Assembly: GCF_918697865.1 (NCBI RefSeq)
Contig: NZ_CAKKMV010000014.1
Coordinates: forward strand, 98,835 to 162,834
DNA from: Massilia sp. Bi118
GTDB lineage: Bacteria; Pseudomonadota; Gammaproteobacteria; Burkholderiales; Burkholderiaceae_D
Direction: 5' to 3'
Length of the DNA: 64,000 bases
Shown here: positions 53,507-64,000 of the stretch, one piece after another
How positions within the stretch are numbered: position 1 is the stretch's first letter
Layout of the letters: every line of letters starts with the position of its first letter
Program-made: the position numbers and the translations under genes
Notes under the pieces: model-generated
What the model saw: the letters and a program-made list of their open reading frames with translations, nothing else
Databases searched by the model: none
What the model was told of the DNA's origin: nothing

Positions 53507-54304
53507 GGCGCGCTCCCCGTCATCGCCAGCCGGGCGCTGTCGGGCCACAGCGGATCGAGTTCGTCCTCGAACAGCGTGCAGGCGAACTTCAGGCGCCCGG
53601 CGCTGCTGGCCCAGCCCCTGGGCGCGGGGCCGCAGACCTGCAGGCGTTCCGGCCGGCCCAGGCCCACCCGCAGCGCTTCGCGGGCGACGTGGCCTTCCAG
53701 CCAGTCGCGGTCGGCGCCTTCCGGGATCGGCGCGGTGCGCACCGCCGCCAGCAGCGCGCCGTCGAAGGCGGCCACGCTCAGCACCCCGCCATGCACCACC
53801 CCGAACCAGGCGCCGGGGCGGCGCATCGAACGGTGCTGGTTCAGCGCGGCGACGAATTGCGGCACGACCTCGACCAGGCGGAAGCCCTGGCCGGCGGCGG
53901 CCTGCTGCAGCTGCGCCAGCAAGGCCTGCGGCACGGCGGACGCCAGGAAGGGCCGGGTGGCGCTCCAGTCGGCGCGGATCTGCCAGCCGGCCGGGCTGGC
54001 GCCGAACAGGGTCTGGTAGCGCAGCGCGCAGGCGGCTTCGAGGTCGGCCATGCGCGCGGCGCCGGGTGGCGGCGCGACCTGCCACAGGCGCACCAGTTCG
54101 TCGGACAGCACCACGCGCAGGGCCCAGCCTTCGCGCTCGTGGTCCGCCAGGATGCGTTCGGCTTCGCGCAGCACGGCGTCGACATTGTTTTCCTTGAAGC
54201 GCGCCTGCGCCAGCAACTGGGCGCGCTCGTGCGGCCAGATGCTGGTGCGCACCAGCGCCAGGCCGTCGGGCGCGAGGCCCAGCCGCAAGGACTGTCCGAA
54301 CCAC

Positions 54305-54312
<8 letters not shown>
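53503..54312 (-). CDS. PilM/GspL-cytoplasmic-domain-like protein
   Basis: A 269-residue cytoplasmic protein of the actin-like PilM/GspL type, judged by position (gspE - this - PilN-like) and by general pattern. It starts LRLGLAPDGLALVRTS, an actin-fold opening strand, and has VEVVPQFVAALNQHR in the middle. Nucleotide-binding motifs are weak, so ATP binding is uncertain. It would tie the GspE ATPase to the membrane proteins. Its start overlaps the gspE stop by 8 bp. Confidence 0.7.
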
Positions 54313-55995
<1,683 letters not shown>

Positions 55996-55999
<4 letters not shown>

Positions 56000-57189
56000 G
56001 ACATGTCTCCGGCAAGGTCGAAAATCGGCATGTAGAGCAGCACCACGATGGCGCCCACCACCAGGCCGATGGCGGCCATCAGCAGCGGCTCAAAGGTGCG
56101 CGTGAAGCGGTCGATCCAGCGCCCGATCTCGCCGTCGTAGAAGGCGGCCGAGCGGGTCAGCATCGGCCCCATCTCGCCGGTGCGCTCGCCCACCCGCAGC
56201 ATGCGCAGCGAAATCGGCGTGGTCAGGCCATTGGCCTCGAAGGCGTCCGACAGCGGGCGCCCGGATTCGATCGCGCCCTTGGCCGCGCGCAGGCCGGCGC
56301 GGATGCCGGGCGAGACCATGCCCTGCACGGTCTCGATCGCGCTCACCAGCGTGATGCCGCCTTCGTTCAGCATGCCCAGGGTCAGGTAGAGGCGCGACAG
56401 TTCATACACGCGGGCACGCTCGCCGATGCCGGGCAGCTTTGCAAGCAAACGCGCCGCCCCGCCCTGACGCAGCGCGCGGCGGATGCCGAAGCCGGCCAGT
56501 GCGATCAGCGCGCCGAAGGACAGCAGCAGGCCGCCGGCGTGGCGGCCGGCGAACTGGCCCCACTCCAGCATCAGGCGCGACATCCACGGCAGGTTGCGGC
56601 CGGCGCCCTGGTAGACCTCGGCGAAGCGCGGCACCACATAGGACATCAGGAAGATCGAGACGCCGCCGCCCACCACCAGCAGGATCGCCGGGTAGATGGA
56701 GGCGCTGACGATTTTGGCGCGCACGGTATCGATGCGCTGCTGGTATTCGATATAGCGTTCGAGCGCGCGCGGCAGGTCGCTGGTGCCTTCGGCGGCGCGC
56801 ACGATGCCGACATAGAGCGGCGGGAACAGGGCCGGCTGCTCGGCCAGTACGCCGGAGAAGCGCTTGCCCTCGCGCAGGCCGGCCAGCAGGCGTTCCAGCA
56901 CCGCGCGGGTAGCGGGACTGGCTTCCTTTTCCAGCAGGGCCTCCAGGCCTTCGACGATGCCCAGGCCGGCGGTGAGCAAGGCCAGCAGCTCCTGGCTGAA
57001 CAGCACCAGCGACAGTTTGCCGCCGCCACCGCGCCGGAATGCGAAGCCCGCCGCGCGCGCCGGCTCAACCGCGCTCACATACAGGCCGCGCGCCTCGACC
57101 TGGCGGCGCGCGTCCGCCTCATCCGAGGCATCGACCACCACGCTGGCGATGGTCATGTCGGGAGCGAGGGTGCGAACCGCGAACTGCAT
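55996..57189 (-). CDS. gspF: Secretion platform protein GspF
   Basis: Polytopic inner-membrane platform of 397 residues (GspF/PilC family). Two homologous halves each have a helical cytoplasmic domain (FSQELLALLTAGLGIVEGLE and LSRLYLTLGMLNEGGITLVS) followed by membrane helices (AILLVVGGGVSIFLMSYVVP). The end has the family motif FEPLLMAAIGLVVGAIVVLL. ATG 57189 (MQFAVRTLAPD) is the family-like start; upstream frame is the gspG shadow. Confidence 0.94.
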
Positions 57190-57218
57190 GGAAGCCGGAG
57201 AGAGAAAAGAGGAAACGC

Positions 57219-57641
57219 TTATTGCGAGCTGATATCGGCCGTTTCGCCGGCGCCGCCGGGCTGGCCGTCCTTGCCCAGCGAGACGATCTCGTACTCGCTC
57301 TTTGCGCCGGGCGCACGGTATTGGTAGGCATGACCCCAGGGGTCGGCCGGCACGCCTTTCTTCAGGTAGGGTCCATTCCATTTGCCGGCGGCGGTGGGCG
57401 GCGCGGTCATCAGGGCGTTCAGGCCCTCCTCGGTGGTCGGGTAGCGGCCGACGTCGAGACGGTAGGTATCGAGGGATTTTTCGAAGGCTTCGATCTGGGC
57501 GCGCGCGACGGTGACTTCGGACTTGCCGAGCTGCGAGAAATACTTGGGACCGACATAGGCGGCCAGCAGGCCGATGATGACGATGACCACCAGCAGTTCG
57601 AGCAGCGTGAAACCTGCGCGCCGGTACAGCTTTGAAACCAT
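57219..57641 (-). CDS. gspG: Major pseudopilin GspG
   Basis: A 140-residue major pseudopilin. The leader MVSKLYRRAG is followed by FTLLELLVVIVIIGLLAAYV. The GspG hallmarks are RYPTTEEGLNALMTAP, NGPYLKKGVPADPWGHAYQY and the C-terminal YEIVSLGKDGQPGG, which forms the calcium site in this family. First gene of the operon; AAAGGAG precedes the ATG. A MITE-like palindrome lies just upstream and may carry or separate its promoter. Confidence 0.95.
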   Translation of the reverse strand: MVSKLYRRAGFTLLELLVVIVIIGLLAAYVGPKYFSQLGKSEVTVARAQIEAFEKSLDTYRLDVGRYPTTEEGLNALMTAPPTAAGKWNGPYLKKGVPADPWGHAYQYRAPGAKSEYEIVSLGKDGQPGGAGETADISSQ

Positions 57642-57671
57642 TTCTACTCCTTTGTGCCTTTGAGAACCATA

Positions 57672-57787
57672 GAGCGCCTAACAAAACCTCCATGGCGGCG
57701 TTGCAGCGTCTCGCCGTACTAGCGTACTGTCTTCGACGCTGCGTCGGTAGGCCGCATCCCTTGCCCTGAAGGTTTTGTTAGACGCTC
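57672..57787. repeat. MITE-like inverted-repeat element
   Basis: Terminal inverted repeats GAGCGCCTAACAAAACCT and AGGTTTTGTTAGACGCTC match at 17 of 18 positions. Inside them a second imperfect inverted repeat (GCGGCGTTGCAGCGTC / GACGCTGCGTCGG) makes the 116 bp element nearly fully foldable. It has no coding capacity. Confidence 0.75.
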
Positions 57788-57879
57788 TTAGCCGTGCAAG
57801 GCTACCATGCGCCTAGACGCACAGACAATTTCTTTTTATGAATTAAATCAAGATAAGGCGGCTTCCCCCAGCAAAGGGG

Positions 57880-58338
57880 TCAACGCACTTCCGGCAAGCC
57901 TCCTGAGCCCGGCTGGCAGGTGCCGGCGCGGCAGACCGCGCCCGGGTCCATCAGGAACTGGCAGGTCGAGACCCTGCGGGACGCGGCATTGGCGGCGCGC
58001 CGCTCTTCCTTGTAGCGCTCGCCGAGGGCCTCGATCTCGGCCTGGGAGGTGCTTGCCGACGACCAGACCAGGTAGCTTTCCGGTCCGCCGCAGGCGCGTG
58101 TGCCCAAGGGCAGCGAATGGCATTGGGCGTCGCTGGAGCAGGCCGGCGTGCCGGCCAGGACGCGGATGCGGGCTAGGGTGTCGCTCTGCGGCGCCTGCTG
58201 TGCTTGCGGTGCTTGCGGTGCTTGCGGTGCTTGCGGTGCTTGCGGTGCTTGCGGTGCTTGCGGTGCTCGCGGTGCTTGCGGCGCCGCGGTGGTGCAGGCG
58301 GCGCAGCCGGCCAGTAGTAAAAGGATCAAGGTTCGCAT
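57880..58338 (-). CDS. Lipoprotein with Ala-Pro-Gln tandem repeats
   Basis: A 152-residue predicted lipoprotein. The signal MRTLILLLLAGCAAC has lipobox LAGC. After it comes a tandem stretch of APQ triplets (about residues 20-50). The C-terminal domain has six spaced cysteines (TPACSSDAQC, TRACGGPESY, STCQF, AVCRAGTC), which could form disulfides in the periplasm. The cysteine pattern resembles small uncharacterised proteobacterial proteins. The start is ATG 58338; twelve codons upstream also stay open. Confidence 0.65.
   Translation of the reverse strand: MRTLILLLLAGCAACTTAAPQAPRAPQAPQAPQAPQAPQAPQAPQAQQAPQSDTLARIRVLAGTPACSSDAQCHSLPLGTRACGGPESYLVWSSASTSQAEIEALGERYKEERRAANAASRRVSTCQFLMDPGAVCRAGTCQPGSGGLPEVR
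58201..58281. repeat. Nine tandem 9-bp units (TGCTTGCGG)
   Basis: Nine consecutive units, eight identical and one with a single T-to-C change, encode the APQ repeats on the minus strand. Length changes would keep the reading frame. Confidence 0.9.
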
Positions 58339-58618
58339 CCGACCATCATGCGCTTCAAGCCATGCCAGCGTCAACCGTGCGCTTGATGCTTATTAGAAAA
58401 TCCACTCCGCATCGAAAAACACCAGCGTTTCCCCTTGCAACATTGCATTTTTTGCAAATATTGGTTTGCCGAACTCATCCATTGGCGAACGTTCTTTTGT
58501 GTGTTCGTCATCGAACAAAAGTTATCTTTATTGATATACTTCGTGCTAATCTTTTGAGCAGAATTAGCAGTCCCGCAAGCCGCGCATCCGCGCTCACTCC
58601 AACGAAAAAGGTAAGCAT
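58339..58618. other. Promoter gap before the PEP-CTERM gene
   Basis: AT-richer gap of 280 bp between divergent genes. A -10-like TATACT lies at 58535-58540 without a good -35. No gene or repeat seen. Confidence 0.4.
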
Positions 58619-59386
58619 ATGAACAAGACCACACTTCGCGGCGGTGTACTCAGGCGCGTGCTCGGCGCCGCCATACTTACCCTGGCCTCGGTAAGCGCGG
58701 CCCAGGCGGCCGTCATCACTTTCGAGGGTCAGACCGGCCCGGCGTATAACGGACGCAGCTTCCAGGAAGACGGCTATACGGTCTCCTTCGAGGCCCCGGG
58801 CGGCACGGCCTCGCCCGGCTCTGTGCTGATCGGCCGCTTCATCGACGGCAGCGATCCGGCCACCTGCGCCCCCAGCATCTGCCCGACGAACAACCCGACC
58901 ACCTACTTCGACCTGTTCAACAGCGGCCTGATCGACATCATCACGGCGCCGACGGGTTCGACCTTCCGCTTCGCCAGCCTGGATGCCAGCTTCATCGCCA
59001 CGCCGGGCGTGACTTACCCTGCCATTCCCGCCGCACTTCAGATCATCGGCCTGCGCGCAGACCAAACCACGGAGACGATCCAGTTCAATATCCCGGACGC
59101 TATCGCTTTCCAGACTTATGACGCCGCCGATGCCGACCTCTTACGAAGCACGATCGACGGCGCGACGTTCGCGATGACCGACTTCGTTGAGATCGCCATC
59201 ATCGGCTTCCGCTGCGACGACAACTTCCAGTGCACCGGCCTGGACAACGGTCCGGGCGAGATCGGCGTCGACAACATCGCCCTGTCGGACCTGCCTCCGG
59301 TTAATCCTGTGCCCGAACCGGCAACCCTGTCGCTGATGGCCTTCGGCCTGCTGGGCCTGGGCGCCCGCATGCGCCGCCGCCACTGA
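58619..59386 (+). CDS. PEP-CTERM sorted exported protein
   Basis: A 255-residue surface protein. The N-terminal signal ends near SAAQAAV. The body is a beta-rich domain (VITFEGQ, YTVSFEAPGG, FRFASLDASF) with a cysteine pair in CAPSIC. The C terminus is a complete PEP-CTERM signal: VPEPATLSLMAFGLLGLGA, then arginine-rich RMRRRH. Such proteins are processed by an exosortase, which is not in the window. AAAGGTAAG precedes the ATG. Specific function unknown. Confidence 0.93.
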   Translation: MNKTTLRGGVLRRVLGAAILTLASVSAAQAAVITFEGQTGPAYNGRSFQEDGYTVSFEAPGGTASPGSVLIGRFIDGSDPATCAPSICPTNNPTTYFDLFNSGLIDIITAPTGSTFRFASLDASFIATPGVTYPAIPAALQIIGLRADQTTETIQFNIPDAIAFQTYDAADADLLRSTIDGATFAMTDFVEIAIIGFRCDDNFQCTGLDNGPGEIGVDNIALSDLPPVNPVPEPATLSLMAFGLLGLGARMRRRH

Positions 59387-59405
59387 TAGACCCCGCCGCA
59401 GGATT

Positions 59406-59445
59406 GCCGGCGCAGGCCGCGGAATCGTCCGCGACCTGCGCCGGC
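59406..59445 (+). terminator. Long hairpin after the PEP-CTERM gene
   Basis: Stem GCCGGCGCAGG-C-CGCGGA / TCCGCG-A-CCTGCGCCGGC, 17 paired bases with one mismatch and an ATCG loop, 20 bp after the stop. No T tract, so it may be a non-canonical terminator or an mRNA 3' stabiliser. Confidence 0.55.
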
Positions 59446-59686
59446 GCCCTCCCCGGCTTCCGCCCTTCGGCTAGTTGATGCACTAGCACAAGTTCCCACT
59501 TATGGGAAATTGTTCAATCAAATTTCTCAAGAATTTGTATGGATGACGTCGTTTCGACACGACGTTGCATCAACGCATCGAAAATTTCCTCAAGGATATT
59601 TTCTGCGATCATCGCGGAACTACGCCTATTTCCAGACAAAACTCTTTCGATATTTCAATATTTGCACTAAATCAACTAAAAAAATG

Positions 59687-59716
59687 TTGAGCTGCGGAAA
59701 ATTTCCTGCCTACAAT
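59687..59716 (+). promoter_or_regulatory. Candidate promoter of the small lipoprotein gene
   Basis: -35 TTGAGC (59687-59692) and -10 TACAAT (59711-59716) with an 18 bp spacer, 34 bp before the ATG. Confidence 0.5.
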
Positions 59717-59749
59717 AGCCCATCTGTTGAACGCGACCTCTTCCGCACC

Positions 59750-60037
59750 ATGAAACTTCACGCCATCCGTTCCGTCTCCGCCCTCAGCATCGCCGTGATT
59801 CTCGCCGCTTGCGGCGGTGGCCAGGCCGAGCAGCCGACCCAGACCGCCGCCGCAGTGATTGCGTCCGGACAGTCCGGCGCCTCCGCCCAGGTCGCCAGCA
59901 GCACGATGCCGCAGCCGGATTGCGCCGCCGAGGGCTGCAAGAGCCTGCGCATTATCGACGGCAACGCCGAAGCCTACCGCTACGACGCCATGCGCCGCGC
60001 CCAGCTGGAAGCGGCAGCAGGCAACACCAATATCTAG
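59750..60037 (+). CDS. Small lipoprotein, function unknown
   Basis: A 95-residue protein. Lipoprotein signal MKLHAIRSVSALSIAVILAAC with lipobox LAAC, then GGG and an Ala/Ser/Gln-rich linker. A short C-terminal segment has two cysteines (DCAAEGCKSLRIIDGNAEAY). No recognised family. The ATG 59750 is chosen because it places the signal peptide correctly and sits behind a promoter. No strong terminator was seen after it. Confidence 0.72.
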   Translation: MKLHAIRSVSALSIAVILAACGGGQAEQPTQTAAAVIASGQSGASAQVASSTMPQPDCAAEGCKSLRIIDGNAEAYRYDAMRRAQLEAAAGNTNI

Positions 60038-60097
60038 GCTTTTCCAGCATGCAATGGTGGGCACGTAACGCAGTCCCCCGGACTGAGTTACCCCACC

Positions 60098-60867
60098 CTA
60101 CAGCAGACGCAGTTCCAGGCAGCGCGCCAGTGCGTGCGCGCGGTTGCCGACACCCAGCAGGCGGTAGATCCGCTGCAGGTGGTTCTTGACGGTCAGGGCG
60201 CTGATTCCCAGTATCTGCGCCATCTCCTCGTTACTCTTCCCCTCGCGCAGCCAGCCGACGATCTCGGCTTCGCGCGCGCTCAGCGGTCTTGCCGGCGCGC
60301 CGGCGCCGCGCTTCTCCGGCGACGGCAGGCGCAGCAGCGCCAGGTGCAGATGCGCCAGCAACAATTCCAGGAAATAGGCATGGCGCGGTCCCGGCCGCAT
60401 CGGCAGGCCGAACAGCATGAACACGCTTGCGCCCTCGGCCGTGGTCCCGGTCCCGTGCACCAGCACGCTCTCGAAGCCCGCTTCGCGCAGCTCCTTGCCG
60501 AAGCCGCCCAGCACGCCGGCTTGGCGATCCCCGCCGTCCACGGCGACGTCGGCCATGGCCGGCAGCCGCGCGCCCTGCAGGCAATGACGGGCGACGCGCA
60601 AGGCCAGGCCATCGCGACGGTCGGCCAGCAAGGACTCGCGCTGCGGCGCCAGCACGGTCGCATGCAGGCACTCCAGCCGCCGCAGCGCACCCGAGGGCGC
60701 GAACTGCAGCGCCACCATCACCTGGTGCGGCAGCAGGGTCTGCAGCTGGCCCTGGGTCCACAGGAAGAACTGGCGCATGCTGACGACCCGAAGGCCGGAT
60801 TCGATGGTGCGCAGCAGGTATTCCTGCTCTTGCCGGCTGAGGATGACGACCGGTTCGAGGGACGGGC

Positions 60868-60871
<4 letters not shown>
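60098..60871 (-). CDS. epsA: EpsA-type LuxR regulator (PEP-CTERM/EPS associated)
   Basis: A 257-residue transcription factor. A long N-terminal region without an AHL pocket (QEYLLRTIESGLRVVSMRQF) matches the EpsA family known from exosortase/exopolysaccharide loci. A LuxR helix-turn-helix follows (LSAREAEIVGWLREGKSNEE and LGISALTVKNHLQRIYRLLG). The frame starts at TTG 60871, overlapping the response-regulator stop (TTGA); such coupling makes the TTG plausible, though a start further in cannot be excluded. It probably acts with the PhoB-like protein encoded just before it. Confidence 0.78.
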
Positions 60872-61584
<713 letters not shown>

Positions 61585-61812
61585 GGGCTAGGTATGCATA
61601 GGTCTATCTGCGGGACTGGGCTGGATTTTAATATGCACCAAGCAAGATCAACTGAACAATATGATTTGCTTTGAGAATTGATATGTTTGACGAATAAATC
61701 GCCAAAGGGCGGGAGCCCTAGAGGGAAGCGGGCTTCACCCATTTTGGGTAGGATGCGTTACTGCAGAGAAAGGTGGCGAAAAGGATACAAAACAAGCCGC
61801 CTGCCCTCGCCT

Positions 61813-62844
61813 CTAACGAAGCCGCTTGCGGTAAGGCGCAGCCAAAGGCTCGCCAATGAACAGCCCCTGCGTGGGCCAGGCGACGCTCTTCCAGTAGGCT
61901 TCGATCGCGCTATTGCCTTGCACATAGTGCTTGAGCAACACGGTCGGGTTGGGGAATTTCTGCCAGTAGTTGCAGGGTTCGCTGACGGAGCCGTAGCTGG
62001 CGGTGGCGCCCGCTTCCAGCCAGCGCAGGCTGCTCATCTGCCCATCCCCCAGCAGATCGCCGCCGAGCGAGGTCAGGTGGTCGGCCAGGGCGCCGGGAAC
62101 GAAATGCAGGGTGTCCAGCTTGTCGACCTGGGCCATGCCGGTCTCGTAGATCATGACGTCCTTCGCGCCTTCCAGCACGTCGCCATGGATGGTCTTGGTG
62201 CTGAGTTTCCTGGCTTCGATGCGGCCGGGCGGCGGGAAGAAGCCGGCGCGCGAATTGCGCGCCTTCTCGGAGGTCACCAGGTAATAGGCGGTGGCCGGCA
62301 CGATGCGGAATCCGGCCGAGGCACCGCGGTCGATCAGGACCCTGGCGTCCGCCACCGACTCGGTCGGCAGCAGCATGGACAGGCGCAGCTGGAGGTCGGT
62401 AAACGGCCGCGTGGACTTGGAGTTGAAATACGGACTGGAACGTCCGCTGGCGCAGGTCTTCGCGCACTGGGAGGCGTCGAAGCCCAGCGTGTAGGCGCCG
62501 GTAATCGAATTGCAGTCGACCATGTAGGGGGCGGTCCAGACCATCAGCACGGCCTGGATATTCGGCCCGAGGTGGCTGTCGATCTCCTTCTTCAATAGCC
62601 GGAAGCGCTCGACGCTGATGCCGTGCGGCTTGTCCGGAATGCTGACGTGCACCACGTTCGCTGCCGGAATGCCGCGCCGCTTGCGGTAGTACTCGCCGAT
62701 CTTGACGCTGTTCGGCTCGGCGTCGTTGATCACGATGGCCAGCTGGGCCGGCTGCAGGCTGGGCGCGCTGGTGAACTGGGCGCGGGCGCCGGCGGCGGTG
62801 GCCAGCAGCAGGATAGTCAGGAACAGGCGTCGGATCGATATCAT
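61813..62844 (-). CDS. TIGR03790-type exported protein
   Basis: A 343-residue exported protein. Signal MISIRRLFLTILLLATAAGARA. The mature part begins with PAQLAIVINDAEPNSVKIGEYY and contains RRGIPAANVVHVSIP, AVLMVWTAPYMVDCNSITGA and GALADHLTSLGGDLLG. These segments recall the TIGR03790 family, which occurs in organisms with PEP-CTERM systems; its function is unknown. ATG 62844 is preferred over upstream starts because it sets the signal peptide at the N terminus. It follows a PEP-CTERM gene on the same strand after a terminator. Confidence 0.8.
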   Translation of the reverse strand: MISIRRLFLTILLLATAAGARAQFTSAPSLQPAQLAIVINDAEPNSVKIGEYYRKRRGIPAANVVHVSIPDKPHGISVERFRLLKKEIDSHLGPNIQAVLMVWTAPYMVDCNSITGAYTLGFDASQCAKTCASGRSSPYFNSKSTRPFTDLQLRLSMLLPTESVADARVLIDRGASAGFRIVPATAYYLVTSEKARNSRAGFFPPPGRIEARKLSTKTIHGDVLEGAKDVMIYETGMAQVDKLDTLHFVPGALADHLTSLGGDLLGDGQMSSLRWLEAGATASYGSVSEPCNYWQKFPNPTVLLKHYVQGNSAIEAYWKSVAWPTQGLFIGEPLAAPYRKRLR

Positions 62845-62860
62845 CGGCAATCTGGAGGTC

Positions 62861-62888
62861 AAAAAAAGGGAGCACAGCTGCTCCCTTT
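62861..62888 (-). terminator. Terminator of the TLDc-like PEP-CTERM gene
   Basis: Minus-strand stem AAAGGGAGCA / TGCTCCCTTT with a 4-base loop and a T tract of seven. Confidence 0.88.
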
Positions 62889-62917
62889 CATGATGCCACA
62901 ATTGTAATGCGGACAAT

Positions 62918-63643
62918 TTACGCGAGACGCTCCGCACGTTTGCGCTGGCGCCAGCGCAGCATGCCGCCGACCACTCCCAGCCCGGCCAGCAGCATCGCGC
63001 CCGAGGCGGGTTCCGGCACCGGCGCGATGGCGAAGATCTCCATCGCGTTCACGTTCACGGTCTGGCCGAGCAGGCTGCCGTCGATGATGCTGACGCCCTC
63101 GTTGTCCGGGTTGCCGTAGCTCAGCTGCCAGGACAATGCGTGGGTCAGGTCGTTGTTGACCAGCAGGTCCGGGCCGGAACCGAACACGGGACCGAACAGG
63201 ATGTCGTTATAGGTCTGGCGCTGCCCCTGGCTGGGCAGCTCGAAGCTGGTCGGGACCTGGCGGTAGACCGCCGGCGTGGTGAAATTGAAGATGAAGGCGG
63301 TGCGCTGGAAGTCGCGCTCGGTCTCGTGCCAGCCGTCGGTGGCCGACCAGCTTTGCGGGTTGTAGCCGCCCACCAGGAAAGTCTGGCCGGCCGTGTTCGT
63401 CACTTCGATCAGGGTGAAGGTGGCGCCCTTCCCGTCCGCCGCCTGGTGGAAATTGACCGAGGTATCGCCCGGACGCAGGGTGTAGACGTTGTTCAGGTTG
63501 AACTCGCCGGCGCCGAGCCAGCGCTCGAGCTGGGCGTGGCGGCCGTCGTCCAGCAGGCTGGAGCCGCCGGTGATATCGCCGGCCCGGGCCACCCCGCCAA
63601 CAAGCGCGAGCAGCACGCCGCCCGCCGCAATGATCGTCTTCAT
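62918..63643 (-). CDS. PEP-CTERM protein with TLDc-like domain
   Basis: A 241-residue exported protein. The signal peptide ends near GGVARAG. The body (about 35-190) resembles a TLDc domain: FHQAADGKGATFTLIEVTN, then FLVGGYNPQSWSATDGWHE and RTAFIFNFTT. TLDc was described mainly in eukaryotic oxidation-resistance proteins, but bacterial PEP-CTERM proteins with it exist; this is a motif-level call. The C-terminal sorting signal is VPEPASGAMLLAGLGVVGG followed by basic residues. GGGAGAG precedes ATG 63643. Confidence 0.85.
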   Translation of the reverse strand: MKTIIAAGGVLLALVGGVARAGDITGGSSLLDDGRHAQLERWLGAGEFNLNNVYTLRPGDTSVNFHQAADGKGATFTLIEVTNTAGQTFLVGGYNPQSWSATDGWHETERDFQRTAFIFNFTTPAVYRQVPTSFELPSQGQRQTYNDILFGPVFGSGPDLLVNNDLTHALSWQLSYGNPDNEGVSIIDGSLLGQTVNVNAMEIFAIAPVPEPASGAMLLAGLGVVGGMLRWRQRKRAERLA

Positions 63644-63721
63644 GGTCTCTCCCGAACCGGTTCTCGACGAAGCATTGTATGCCCCTCGCATGATGATGAA
63701 CGCACGTTAGGCGGCCGGCGG

Positions 63722-63760
63722 AAAAGAGAAACGCCGCCGGCGCTGGTGCGCGGGCGGCGT
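63722..63760 (-). terminator. Possible terminator of the manC-type gene
   Basis: Minus-strand stem ACGCCGCC / GGCGGCGT with a 14-base loop, followed by the T-rich TTCTCTTTTC. About 40 bp after the stop. Confidence 0.5.
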
Positions 63761-63800
63761 GAAATGACGCGAACGATGCTTCAAGAATCAGGCGCGCCGG

Positions 63801-64000
63801 TCAGGCACGTTGATAGACGTCCTCGAAACGCACGATGTCGTCTTCCCCCAGGTAACTGCCCGACTGCACTTCAATCAGGTGCAGCGGCAGCTTGCCCGGG
63901 TTTTCCAGGCGGTGGGTCATGCCGATCGGGATGTAGGTCGACTCGTTCTCGGCCAGCAGCTTGACGCTGTCGCCGCAAGTGACGCGCGCGGTGCCCGACA
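63801..64000 (-). CDS. manC: Mannose-1-phosphate guanylyltransferase/isomerase, C-terminal end
   Basis: The last 66 codons of a gene running off the right edge. The translation shows the C-terminal cupin of ManC/CpsB-type bifunctional enzymes: SGTARVTCGD, ENESTYIPIGMTHRLENPG with the metal-site residues, and IEVQSGSYLGEDDIVRFED. The enzyme makes GDP-mannose for exopolysaccharide. This fits EpsA and the PEP-CTERM genes next to it. Only the end is visible, so the isomerase-only form cannot be excluded. Confidence 0.88.
   Translation of the reverse strand, partial: SGTARVTCGDSVKLLAENESTYIPIGMTHRLENPGKLPLHLIEVQSGSYLGEDDIVRFEDVYQRA

Larger units (their letters stand above)
59387..59749. other. 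Gap with hairpin and lipoprotein promoter
   Basis: The first 60 bp hold a long GC-rich hairpin. From about 59480 to 59720 the DNA is AT-rich and carries a good sigma-70-type promoter near its end. A frame opening at 59510 leads into the lipoprotein gene, but its first 80 codons have no family support or neighbour-like codon use. Confidence 0.6.

Noticed and set aside
58201..58281. Tandem array considered as a CRISPR
   Set aside because: 9 bp units in direct tandem without spacers and in frame within a coding gene.
59510..59749. 80-codon upstream extension of the small lipoprotein
   Set aside because: It would bury the lipoprotein signal inside the protein and covers an AT-rich region with a promoter-like sequence just before the chosen ATG.

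Overview
The window is GC-rich chromosomal DNA (AT-rich only in a few gaps), most like a betaproteobacterium of the Oxalobacteraceae (Massilia, Telluria or Duganella type). This rests on the gene set: the acnD/prpF version of the 2-methylcitrate cycle under a sigma-54 PrpR, an EpsA-type regulator with PEP-CTERM proteins, pepA divergent from lptF-lptG, and clpS-clpA next to icd. The genus is inferred, since no rRNA is present. No tRNA, rRNA, CRISPR array, prophage or intact insertion sequence was seen. Both edges cut a gene: cysI on the left and a manC-type gene on the right.

Layout. 1-5.3 kb: sulfate assimilation operon cysI-DUF934-cysH-cysD-cysN, followed by cobA for siroheme. CysH has the cysteine pattern of APS reductases, and CysN has no APS-kinase domain. 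5.3-8.1 kb: a large secreted repeat protein with DUF4214 repeats. 8.3-12.5 kb: cbiX, then lptF-lptG divergent from pepA. 12.6-14.5 kb: a small accessory patch with a lipoprotein, a DUF1653 protein, an AT-rich gap and a gutted acyltransferase. 14.6-18.2 kb: exonuclease III and a four-PAS GGDEF/EAL protein. 18.3-25 kb: prpB-prpC-GNAT-acnD-prpF behind a textbook -24/-12 promoter. 25.2-31.1 kb: an M28 peptidase, a VOC protein, DUF485-actP and prpR. 31-35.5 kb: a ClpP-like periplasmic protein, an orphan LuxR receptor, and cystathionine beta-synthase with a cystathionine lyase (reverse transsulfuration). 35.5-40.5 kb: a tricorn-like S41 protease and a chemoreceptor. 40.6-48.1 kb: clpA-clpS, a cold-shock gene, icd, a pseudouridine synthase, rpsT and murJ. 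48.1-57.6 kb: an eleven-gene operon for a type II secretion-like machine with PilM/N/O-type inner-membrane parts. 57.9-64 kb: a repeat lipoprotein, two PEP-CTERM proteins, EpsA, a PhoB-like regulator with a degenerate receiver, a TIGR03790-type protein and the manC end.

How it fits together. The best-supported circuit is propionate use. The same GTTTCA-N3-TGAAAC palindrome occurs upstream of the sigma-54 promoter of prpB and in the gap shared by prpR and DUF485-actP. This suggests that PrpR controls the methylcitrate operon, itself and possibly a carboxylate permease. The 48-57 kb secretion operon is the most unusual multi-gene system. The right end looks like the edge of an exopolysaccharide/PEP-CTERM region.

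Three families of repeated palindromic elements lie between genes: 86-88 bp paired palindromes (three copies, two inside the prp operon), a 24-25 bp motif in four copies after the pseudouridine synthase gene, and a 116 bp MITE-like element upstream of gspG.
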